From: Scleroderma bovista
Lineage: Eukaryota > Basidiomycota > Agaricomycetes > Boletales > Sclerodermataceae
Reading direction: 5' to 3'
Length of the DNA: 64,000 bases
Assembly: GCA_037178675.1 (NCBI GenBank)
Contig: JAYMGJ010000239.1
Span: forward strand, 119,310 to 183,309
Position numbers and translations under genes: made by a program. This document shows positions 1 through 10,100 of the stretch, piece after piece. Numbering within the stretch: position 1 is the first letter of the stretch; each line of letters begins with the position of its first letter. Under the pieces are notes generated by a model that searched no databases, was not told the DNA's origin, and saw nothing but the letters and a program-made list of their open reading frames with translations.

Positions 1-1119
1 TAAGTAGGCGTTTGAGGATCGGGTGACTTCGGAGGAGCTGTGGCCGAGCCGCATACTTGCCCGACGCACGCATGTACAAGTAGAAAGCAAGCGTAGTCGT
101 ATATGTTAATAACGCCTCTGCAACGAGGTAAATTAGAGTATTTAGAGAGCTGCAAGAAGCGTGTAGTACGCACGGTAGTACATGTGTTGAAGGCCGAGAT
201 CCATAGCGTCTGTCGCGGATTCCTTTAAACTAGTGATCTTCAGATGCATGCTACGAAGAGAGGAAAGGCACTCACGATTCTATTGGAGTTTTTGTCTCCA
301 TAAGCTTCAACGCTATGTCTTCCCAGTCCCGTGCAAGTGCGAGAGCCTCTGGGTTTTCTCGCTCAAGGAAACGGAGTAATGATTGCTTATCGTGCGGGAT
401 ATCCTTGATCGCTGGTCTGGATACCTCCAGAGCTTCCCTAGTAAGGTCTGAGCATCTAGTGGGAGAAGACAACTATTCAGGGCGTACTCTGCGTCTTCCG
501 GCTCGACATTCCCTTCGATAGTTTCTCCAAGGCCGAAGTCGTCATCATGCATCTCATCGCGTGCCTTCGCCTGCAACCTGCGGGCCTCCTGTTCCTCCAA
601 ATCCTGCGCTTCCTCGTCGTCCGAGTCTATTTGTGCGGCGTTTGACGAGTAGTAGGCGTGTTTTCCTCGTCCCCACGTCTCCTCTTCGTCCGTATGTGGA
701 GGGGAGGAATCCGTCGCGGTCTTTTTGGATTTCGACTTTGACTTTCGTTTCTTGGCCGGAATTTCTTCATCATCCATAGCTACATCTTGCTCCTCATCCT
801 CCACTCCAAACCCATCTGCCACTTCGTCCTCCTCGTCCTCCGAGATACCTTCCAGCGCAAAAACTTCCTCTTCCTCGAAATCATTTTCGTCATGTGCGCC
901 ATCATCATCTCCGTCCAGCATAATTTGATCTATAAACATACGCACCTTGGCATGAGGCTTTAGTATTATGGCAAGAGTTGAAAGGCACGCACAGCGATCC
1001 TCCTCGTCCATCTCAAAGTCGGAGGGTCTTTCCCATCGTTTGAGCTTGCTGTCTCTCCTGTCTATGGGCCGTGGTTTTGCGGCCACCTTTGGCTTCTTTG
1101 ACGAAGGGCGGCGTCCCAT
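1..1119 (-). CDS. SAS10: Sas10/Utp3 SSU processome protein (5' part, runs off left edge)
   Basis: Nucleolar component of the U3 small-subunit processome, needed for early 18S pre-rRNA cleavage. Four exons read on the minus strand: 1119-488, 437-276, 229-174 and 117-1, joined by 46-57 nt introns that keep frame. The N-terminus starts MGRRPSSKKPK and is followed by acidic stretches and KKRKSKSKSKK, then the family signature WGRGKHAYYSSN (about residue 150). After the first intron come DKQSLLRFLERENPEALALA and the YQALLTYTTTLAFYL / GKYAARPQLLRSHPILKRLL block, which is the Sas10/C1D homology region. The C-terminal Sas10 domain lies outside the window. Start codon at 1119 is the first ATG of the frame and gives the usual basic N-terminus. 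Divergent neighbour FCF2 also serves the SSU processome. Identification is confident; splice joins are my reading. Confidence 0.93.
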
Positions 1120-2162
1120 GGCTGTTGTGATCGTTCACTATGCTGCAGCAACAGCAGTTCGTAGGTAAGGTAGTCGACATGCGAAACCAACGAATGTCAC
1201 ATGACCAAGTGTTACATTAGCGTTACATTAGCCAAAAAATTGATTAAGTATTCAACGACTACAGATGGAGAAAAAACAGTACGCTCGTATATAGAACCTA
1301 CCTGAATTCATCAACAAGCGTTCTCAGAATTTTTGTATTGTATGCCAAAAACGAGTTATTCCAATTTTTAGGAATAAGGAACTTCGTCAAGGGTTAACAG
1401 TCTTTAGCGAGCGTGGCAAACATGCATAAACTCACCACTGACACAGTGAAGCTCGAAAACTGGAGCGGGCCTGTGCCATCGCTGCCAACTGACCATGGGA
1501 AACAGAAAACGCGCCCAAAAGGAGTGGATGTCAAACCTTGAAGTTTGGCGTGCCTCCCAGAAACGGCGGCGGACTGGCAACTTCGAACAGGACTGCAGTG
1601 ATGAGAATGCATCGGCAGTAAGTACAGTGAAAAACTGGCCCGTATGATAGTGCTTACAAGTACTATACTAGACCAACAACTTTGCTGTGTCTTTGGAGCT
1701 GCTGAACCAAGGCCAAAGTGGTTTGACGAGGACTTCGACGGTTTGCGGTGACGTGCTGGTGGCTGTACGAGAATCTGCATGATGCACAGGCTGAAGTCTC
1801 GTCTCTTGGCGTAATCGAATCAAGTCACGATGTATCCCAGAGCCTAAAGGGGTTAAATGGAATGCAAGCTGCATGGGCTATCAAGAAATATCGAGGCCAT
1901 CGCGTTCTCCCACAAAGCATCATGGAGGAATTTGATAAAGTTCATACAAATTGACATTAAGATCAAGTATCTTCCCTCTCTAATTTTCGTATCTTACTGC
2001 CAGACCTTATCCTCACAATAGTCTTATCATCAATAATTAATAATTCTCTAGCACAGCGTCACACCAGAGTCACGGCACGTGATGTTCGTCGGTTTCGCAT
2101 GTCGACTACCTTGAATCCATAGTGGCTTACGTAAACCTAACCTTAGCTATTGACCAGTTCAT
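1120..2162. other. Spacer between SAS10 and FCF2, with a possible small gene
   Basis: About 1 kb between two divergent starts. On the plus strand from ATG 1422 to a TGA at 1952-1954 there are several protein-like stretches in different frames (for example KWFDEDFDGL near 1720 and AAWAIKKYRGHRVLPQSIME near 1870), and a consensus donor GTAAGT at about 1619. I could not join them into one reading frame, so this is either a small multi-exon gene, a decayed one, or chance. No family recognised. The flanks should hold the promoters of both neighbouring genes. Confidence 0.3.
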
Positions 2163-3252
2163 ATGGCCGTAGATTCATCCAACAAGGGAAAGCAAAAGGC
2201 AACAAAGGAGTCCACAGGAACTTCGAACACGGAGGATGCCCCCGACGACGTCAGCGTAGAATATTCAAGCTCTGGATCAGACTCGGCCTCAGACGACAGC
2301 GACTCAGACTCGGGGAGAAGCTCATGGCAAGGGAGCTTGTCCGAATCCGAACCAGAGGAAGTCACACAAGAGTATCTAAATTCACTACTCGAAAAAGCCA
2401 GACAGAATGTACGTGAGGAGGCTAGGCTGGCAAACATGTTGGAGGAAGAAAGGTGGCATGACCAAGACGTCATCAAAGTGGACGCAGATGAAGAGGAACC
2501 GTGCGTTTTCGCGTTGGTCGTTGGTTTGGTTTGGTATTCTTAACCTAGGATGCAGGCCATTACCGCCCCTTGATCCCGGCAAGCTCCCCCCAGCATACTT
2601 TGAATTCGGTGAGACCCGACATGAAGCACCATCGATAATTCGAGATCCAGACGTTTCGCGTGCGGAAGCAGCGACTGCTACAGTAGCCGTGCCCGCGCCG
2701 CCTCCGGGGCCCAAACCCGCTGGACTTACAAAACGACAGATAAAGGCTGTATGTAAGGCGTTCGTACAAGCAACGTTTTACTTACTTGCAGGTCTAGGCC
2801 AAACAAAAAACAACCGGGCCTAGTTGGTTCGATTTGCCGGCCCCAGCAGAAGCAGATATACCACGTCTATATCGTGAAATTGAAGCTCTCAGATTACGGA
2901 ACCAGCTCGACCCAAAGCGGTTCTACCGTAAGGACGAGGGTGAAGGGAAGGGTATCAAAGGGTTGCCAAAGCATTTTGCAGTAAGTACCCATTGGCGAAT
3001 GTTTCATTGGGGTCTATTTAACCCGATGATGCACACAAGATTGGCACTATCGTTTCTACGACGACGCCGTTCGGGACTGGCAGTTCGGACAATCTCCCAC
3101 GGGCAGAGCGGAAACGTACATTGGTGGATGAGCTGGTGGACGATGCTGAGGCCCGACGCTATGCGAAGAAGAAGTTTGATGCACTGCAGTGTACTAGGGG
3201 CGCTGCAGGCAGGAATACCCTGCATAAAAAGAAACGACAACCAAAGTGGTAA
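2163..3252 (+). CDS. FCF2: Fcf2 pre-rRNA processing protein
   Basis: Nucleolar factor for early pre-rRNA cleavages in 40S biogenesis (yeast Fcf2, human TdIF2 C-terminus). Exons 2163-2500, 2556-2748, 2798-2980 and 3040-3252 keep frame and give 308 residues. The first 110 residues are a low-complexity acidic Ser/Asp region. The conserved Fcf2 domain fills the C-terminal half: SWFDLPAP, then IEALRLRNQLDPKRFYRKD, GLPKHFAIGTIV and the basic end KKKRQPKW just before the stop TAA at 3250-3252. The third acceptor uses CTAG at 2794-2797 rather than the upstream TGCAG, because the latter would leave an in-frame stop. Length and motif order are normal for the family. Confidence 0.93.
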
Positions 3253-3673
3253 TGTCGGGTAAGTTTGTCTGTAGTCATATATTACCAGTCGTTCAACTTC
3301 CAGGAAACGATCCCAACGTGAAATGTCCTCTTGCTCTCAAGATTGCATAGAAGATAGTCTGACCTATAGAACGCTAGTGATGATAAAATGATGACATGGA
3401 CTCAGTTAACTTGGCGGACACCGAAACACGATTGTCAGTTTGAAACGACAGCATAACTGAGTTATCTGAGCACTCTAACCCACTGGGATATTACAACGGA
3501 TTGCTAGATTGCGACCCTTATGAGTATGGTATTGCGATGCCTCAGGCCTCATTGAAGATGGGGGTGACCAGTGATCGTACAGCGACTCATCTGTTTCTCA
3601 AAATACTGGATGTTGTGCCATATCATATGCATGTCTGTGTACATAACATGTGGGACCAGTGCAGCGAGTCGCG
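3253..3673. other. Convergent 3' spacer FCF2 / RPL17
   Basis: About 420 nt between two stop codons on opposite strands. It should hold the two 3' UTRs and poly(A) sites. I see no gene or RNA in it. Confidence 0.6.
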
Positions 3674-4527
3674 TCAGGTAGCCCGTGCAGCCTCAATCCG
3701 CTTCCTTGCAATCTGTCTCCGGTTTAGCGACGACAAAGACTTGGCAAGAGCGTCCTTGTCCTTGCTTCTCTCCACCACCTCCTCCGAAACACTAAGGATA
3801 ATTTCGACATGGCAAGGGTGTCCTTGATAAGGGTTGATACGACCGTGGGCACGGTACGTACGACGACGCGTTTTCTATGAATGAAAGTTATATTGCGAAT
3901 AGGACAGAGTATGGCCTATGCGTACAGGTGCTTGCTGGACGACGATGTTCTTGATAGTGAGGTCCTCGAGTTCCAGGCTTTTTGCGTCAGCATTCGCCTC
4001 TGCGTTCTTGAGGAGGCGGTTGATGAATTTAACGGATTTCTCAGGCCAGCGACCTATGATATGCAATCGCTCAGACCAAAAACTGCATCGTCGTGCAAAC
4101 CACTATAGCGAACCCACCTTGAGTCGTCTTGAATGGTTTTGCTTGAGCTGTCCGGCCAACACCACCAGAGAAACGTCGGAAAGGGATGGCCTGATTGTGT
4201 TCAAGCACGTTGCCTAGGTAGGCGTATGCCTTGGTCAACTTCATGCCTGCGGTGTATGCCGTGAGATGCAGAAATCGGTCTTATCCCCAACAAACGAACC
4301 AGAGAGTGCCGCAGCAACCTCCCGCATGTTCTTGAAGTGGGTGCGGAGATATTCGCCCCGAGCACGGGCGGCTGGAAGATTGCAGAGATCGGTGAGACTA
4401 TGGAGACATACACAACATCTGAACACACTTTTTTCGGGGTTGGTAGCGAGAGCGGCGGCAGCGTAGCGAACTGCATGGATTCCTGTTAGGCTAGAATGGG
4501 TGTAATGATGAGCAGCAACGCACCCAT
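3674..4527 (-). CDS. RPL17: 60S ribosomal protein L17 (uL22)
   Basis: Universal large-subunit protein uL22 lining the peptide exit tunnel. Six exons on the minus strand: 4527-4524, 4470-4429, 4371-4300, 4246-4118, 4053-3926 and 3874-3674; total 191 residues, the normal size (yeast 184). The first exon is only ATG plus one base, so the start codon is split from the rest of the protein by a 53-nt intron; the second exon resumes with [14 protein letters not shown]. Then [71 protein letters not shown] and [11 protein letters not shown] follow in the family order. The dense, short introns near the 5' end are typical of fungal ribosomal protein genes. It is divergent from the GH3-like gene. Confidence 0.96.
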
Positions 4528-4815
4528 CTTGTCTTGAGGAATCTGTCTGGCCCGTTGTACGGTGGACTGGGATTCACCAAACAGTGTTGTGGCTTGAACC
4601 TTGTTTGTACAGTAATCGGGAGGTGCCGAACTTCCAAATCAGTACATTACCCTGTTTGGGATGGGAGTTGGTCTGATCCTTTCAAGTTGCAACTCACTTC
4701 GATGGGTCCAACTCGGCTTGCTGACCCATGCCGTACATACATGAGTGAGTCGAGCCGAGTTGGACCCATTGAAGGATCCCTCTTCCAACTCCCATCTTGT
4801 GTCTGTCGTACCATT
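4528..4815. promoter_or_regulatory. Shared divergent promoter RPL17 / GH3-like gene
   Basis: 288 nt separate the two start codons, so both promoters must share this stretch unless they extend into each other. About half of it is occupied by the foldback palindrome listed separately (4660-4796). No TATA box stands out. Confidence 0.55.
4660..4796. repeat. Imperfect foldback palindrome (137 nt)
   Basis: Outer arms of 12 identical bases pair 4660-4671 (GATGGGAGTTGG) with 4785-4796. Inner arms of 22 bases pair 4697-4718 with 4753-4774 with a single mismatch (core ATGGGTCCAACTCGGCT). A third partial pairing lies between GATCCTTTCAA near 4675 and TTGAAGGATC near 4770-4778, which competes with the inner arm. 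The loop is about 34 nt. It ends 20 nt before the GH3 start codon. It could be a degenerate miniature foldback element or a hairpin in the 5' UTR. Confidence 0.85.
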
Positions 4816-6887
4816 ATGCCTCCCCCGCTCGTTGACGACCTGTCTCCTGCCCTTAGGACAATACTGAAGGGGCGCACCGAGAGTACGCTGCTTTCTCTTA
4901 TCAAGAAGAACAAGGACACTCGTTATTTCTCCGAGTCGCCTGTCTTTTTGGACTTCCACACCGCGCTACAGAATCTCAGGAAGGAAGGCGACAGTGAGGA
5001 CCGAGACGATGCGCTCATCGAGAGTTATTACTCTACGATTCCATTAACAACTTACGACTCTTACGAGCCATTCGTCAAGAGATTCCTTGAGAGCAATTGC
5101 CTGGAAAAAGATGTACAGAATATGTTTGCTCCAGGACTGCCTCATGGAATCGCCAAGACTAGTTCAACATCCAGTGCAAAGGCAAAGTATATCGCCCTGT
5201 ACAACTACAAACCTGTCACCGCTCCTCCGAAGTCTACTTCCGGGAAAATCTACCGACCCTTTTCCTTCAAATACCATCAGTTGATTGACGTGCAGAATGA
5301 CAAGGGGGATACGATCATGAAGTTCCCCGTTGCTGCAGTGTCAGCCATTAAGGCCCGCGTACGGCAAGGATTGGATGTTGACCAAGATCACCTCAATATC
5401 AAGTTGGCAAGTACGTACCTCTCCTTGGTTCTTTTCGGAGTCATTAAACAGTGTCGCAGGTCCGTATACCTCTCCAAATGCCGTCGGCTTTATCACCAAG
5501 TACCCATCATTCTTGTCAATGCATATACTCTTCGCCCTGGCAGAACGTGAGCTCGAGACGATCACAGTATACTTTAGCACTGCTATGCTTGATATGATTC
5601 TGTATATGGAGCAAGAATGGGATACACTTGTAGCAAGCATTGGGTCTGGCACACTCCCAGACTGGGAGGGAATCGATCATGTCCGGGAATACCTAGAGGT
5701 AGCCACTTCTCCTTCATCTCAGGCCCCCACTAAGATGTCCACGTTGTTCAATAGCCTCACTTCCCTCCGCGTCCTGAACGCGCAGCTGAGCTTCTGGCCA
5801 TCGGGAAAGCGACGGAGCAGCCTGGCTGGTTCGGGAAGGTTTGGCCGATACTCAGAACGGTTTTCGTTGTTGGGAGTGGTGTCTTCGCAGGTGCCATTCC
5901 GAAGGCAGGCCCCGTCACTTTTTAATCCACTGGCGAAAACTTAGGTCATCCCACAGATAAAGCACTATATTGGTCCAGATGTTGAGTTACACAGTCAGGG
6001 TTATTTTGCCAGTGAAGCCTCCGTTGGTTTGGCTTACGATCCCCCGAAAAACATGAATCTATACAAATTATTATTAAATGAATTTTTTGAATTCCTTGAT
6101 GTTACCAACGAGGGGACAGCATCTGGTCTCTTGTGCCCAGTAAGCCCTTTCATCTCACTTGTGCGCTCTCTCTAATCCGCTGTCAGTGGCAAGTCAACGT
6201 CGGAAAAATGTATGAAGTCGTAGTGACTGCTAACAAGGGACTGTGGCGTTACCGCATCGGAGACATCGTCGAGATTGCAGGCTTCGACCCTAATGATGGT
6301 ACACCCGTTGTGCGATTTGTCGAACGCCGAAAGTATGCCTCATCGTCGCCTATATTTCTACTCGGATTAACGTGAAACAGCCTCGCTGCCCGGTTGGCAA
6401 GTGTCATGTTGTCCGAGAGCCAAATCACAAGCGCTATCTTAGCAGTGCAAGACACGCTTGGTTTAATTGGCGAGTTTACGACTGTCATCGATGACAACAA
6501 ATATCTTGGATACTTTGTCGAAATTCAGGGTGACCTTGGTATGTTTGCCTGGTTCCTTACTTAGGCATGGTGTTTATGGCTGCTACCTTCGACACAGATC
6601 CCAAGGCGGATGAAGCCCCAGCACGACTGATGGCCGAATTCGTCCGTCAAAACGAAAGGTTTAGACCAGTCTTTGAGTCGAAGAGGTTGGAACCATTTAC
6701 CATCCGAATCTTAAAGTCGGGGACGTTCGCGGAATATAGGCGCTGGAAGTCGGATGTGAACAAGTCCGGGCTAGGACAAGTGAAGGTGCCCGTTGTTTTG
6801 TGGGACAACACTGCCCGGGAGTGGATATTTCAGCGAGTTGAGAGGGAACTAGGTTCTGGATCTGTTCCTTCTGAAAGCAAACATTAA
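4816..6887 (+). CDS. GH3-family acyl-adenylate / amidosynthetase-like protein
   Basis: Member of the GH3 auxin-responsive promoter family, ATP-dependent acyl-adenylating enzymes that in plants conjugate amino acids to hormones; the substrate of fungal members is unknown. Exons are about 4816-5410, 5460-5698, 5755-5913, 5945 or 5957-6139, 6187-6332, 6381-6538 and 6598-6887. Family marks include YTSPNAVGF with a following LFALAERELETI segment, HYIGPDVELHSQGYFASE, YEVVVTANKGLWRYRIGDIV (the nucleotide-binding core), FVERRNLAARLASVMLSE and the C-terminal FRPVFESKRLEPFTIRIL. The intron after KAGP is ambiguous: ending at 5944 it would be only 31 nt, ending at 5956 it is 43 nt; both keep frame. ATG 4816 was chosen because the open frame upstream only runs through the palindrome. 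About 600 residues, normal for the family. Confidence 0.9.
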
Positions 6888-7114
6888 TCACACATGTTGT
6901 GGGGGTGAATCAAGACGTAACTGAATACCTCCATGTTGGAATCTCTCTATGTACTTCAAAGTTGTCGCAGTACGGTCATAGAAACCCCTGTTTGGTGACA
7001 CGTGATGTTGGTTACGGTGCCCATATGTTGTTTGCACCCGTTGCTTGTCCCGACGAGACTGATCCACGCAGTGTCGTGTGCAGCCGCATCTCTACATTAA
7101 CACTATACCGTTTG

Positions 7115-10100
7115 ATGCTCACGAACAGCGATCATGACCTGTCAGCATCGACAGCACTCCTTAAGGTGTCCTCCTCACAATCAACCGGTGTGTCCCAGGA
7201 AATAGATGGTGCACACAGGACACCTGACAATCAGGTGCGCACAGCAGCAAGTATATCGTGTGGAGACTGTCTGAGACCATGCTGTTCAAACAGTTGGAAA
7301 CCCTTACCGCTCGACTGGAGAGGGAAAATCGTATCAAGGAGGGTGCTGAGAAGTTTCTAAAACTCCCCATTACTGTGAGAGCAGGTCCATCGCGAGCAGG
7401 ACAACTTATTGAACATAGTCATGCAAGGACATGATGCGGATTCAAGTAGAGTCAGAACTGGAGATGGCTACTACTGAGATCGAGATGCTCACGAAGAGGA
7501 TTGAGCTAGGTAAGTGTAGTGAATATTGTGTTCGAGCATTTGTACTGCAACATCGACGCAGAAACATCGAGACGCAAGAAAAATGGTGTGGCCCCTGCAA
7601 CCAAGCGCAAATTCGCGGGACAAGCCCCCCCTACTACTCTCCGGCTCCGAGCAGACAGTGACGATAACGACAAAGGTCGTGGCTTTCTAACACTGCTTTG
7701 GTGCGCTGATCCTGATTCACCTTCAGATGATTTCCGCACCGCCTTGAACCAAGCCAACTCGTACATCAAGTCTCTGGCTTCAGTCCCGCGACAGGTCCAA
7801 TTACCGTCTTCGCCGTCTTCAACGAGTAGCTCATCCGCTCAAACAAGCTCAGAACAAGACAGGACCCGCGTCGATATAATGAACAAGCTGGTCACCCTTC
7901 TCCAACGCAATATGCGGGTTCGGTACGAGATCGCTGTTGAGGAGCTTGCACAGGCGTAAGGCTGTCCATTTGTAGGCGTTGCAGTTTGACTTATGTGGGT
8001 TAAGTGTAATACCGTCACTCGCGGACGGTTGCTCGAAACACTGTCGCGCTGCGGCCTATCGCTTACTACGATACTCCCTCGTGGATTTCGCCTCTATTGA
8101 AGAGTTACACCAGCAACCACTTGAGTGGTTCATTGTAAAGTGCCATCATCATTACCTAGGAATCTAGTTATGTGCTCATTTTTCCAAGGTCGCTCGCTCG
8201 AGATCACAAGTTCGCCGTGGAAAGAGAACAGGCGATCAAACTCATCCGCGCCATCATGGACATTGCATCCGAAAAGCGAGATAGACGTGGAAATACAGAG
8301 GCGGGGCCTATCCCACTTTCAGAGTCTATTATTCGCGCACTCGTTGCTGTGGCTGAACATGCAGAAGATACCTTCAGATCGATTTGCGTGGAGACATTAG
8401 CAGAAATGAGTGAGTCCACAGATATCCGACTGAATTAGTTTGGATGATAAAGTTGGGTGATAGGTTTGCTTGACCTTGACCTCGTCGCCAGGGCCGGCGG
8501 TATTCGGTTACTCCTCCATGCCCTCGGTGAGGGCCCAGTTGAGCTAGGTCCCATTCTAGCTGCCACGTTTCTACACATTATGGATTCGCCACGAACTCGA
8601 GCATATCTCCGGCTCGGAATTGACGTCGAAGTATGCTTGTAGTCTGTCATTGGTAATCTCATTCTAACTCTTATTTGTTAGATAGCACTCCTGGCAGTAA
8701 CGGATGCTTATGGCCGTGGTCCCGACCATGCTGATCGAATGAGACGCTGTACGAAAGTGATACAGTTGATGCTGCGAACATGGAGTGGTATGTCAAAGTC
8801 GGCTTGTTATGACTATTGTACCTGATCCCAGCCAGGGCTGATGTATTTCTGCATGGAGGATCAGAGGGCGATTAAATCTATCGTCGACACCCTTCGAATA
8901 CCTTCCCTCGACTCACGAGTAAATACATTTCTGGAAGTTGTATTAAGAGGAACTTATGTCTTCTTTCCAGGAAATTGTCCTTGATATGTTCTTCGATCTG
9001 TTGAACATTAAGGCTCCGGAGTGGTACAAGACATTCATTGATGGGCGCCGATTGACTAGTAGGATTTCCGCCATGTATCCTTCGTGCTGATACTGAAATC
9101 CTTCAGTGTATCGCAAATCCCGTGAACCACCTGAACACCTGGATGAGTATAAGACCCAACAACGTGGGCCAGAGGCACTGAAGCTGACGGACCAATACAT
9201 TGCGTTACTTGTCCTTGTGTTTACCAATGCGGGCTTGTTAGATGTACGTGGAGTGTCCTTTTGGACGCATTCTGGTTAAAATTATTACAGGCATTGACGA
9301 CAATGCTTGAAGAACGTACCACGGGCTCCAACCTCACTCGCAAGGCTATCCTCCTTATGGCAGAGGTTATGCAAATGGCTAATCGGGTATTGCCACTGAA
9401 TATGGCAGCGAATATCCAGGTATCGTATCTAGCCGCTGAGGAGTCTCCACAATAAATCATTCATGGATGAAACAGGCAATCCCACAAGTGTTTGACCTTG
9501 CTGCGGATTACACTAGAGGAGAACACCGGATTGTCGGGACATCTGCAATAACCGCCATAGATAGCTTCAACCGTAACCATGCTAGGCTATACCCTAGTTG
9601 CAGGGATACAAGGCCAAGGTGGGACATAGCATTGCAACATCATAGTCGCTGACACCAAATTGCAGGGCTAATTCAGCCGATGATGCCGTACGCCGAGGGC
9701 AAAGGCAAGTCGAACAAAGCAAGATCAAGCTCGGGATACAAATGGACGACAAAATGTTCCAGGCCTATGTGCTTGAAACCCAGGTGAAAATTGTTTGAGT
9801 GCCGGATTACTTCGGATAACCTTAGACCATACCCAGATTATGATAACGAAAGACAGTACAAAGTGGAGTTTCGAGGTACTGCAGGATCTTGTTGAAGGGC
9901 CCTTTCTGAATCCGAAACGCCTCGAAGAGGCCATCAAAGTCGGGAGATTCATGCGCCGACTGATGGCATTCTTCCACCCATTTTCGCATCGCTTTTCTGA
10001 CATGCCTAAGAAACAGGTGTGTAACCTTCTCATTTTGCCATTCTGGACCTACTCACTTTGGATATTTCTAGCAAAACCTGCGATGGGTACGCCTGGGATG

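Noticed and set aside
4534..4815. N-terminal extension of the GH3-like protein
   Set aside because: The frame is open but runs through the palindrome and shared promoter and has no family similarity; ATG 4816 fits the family start.
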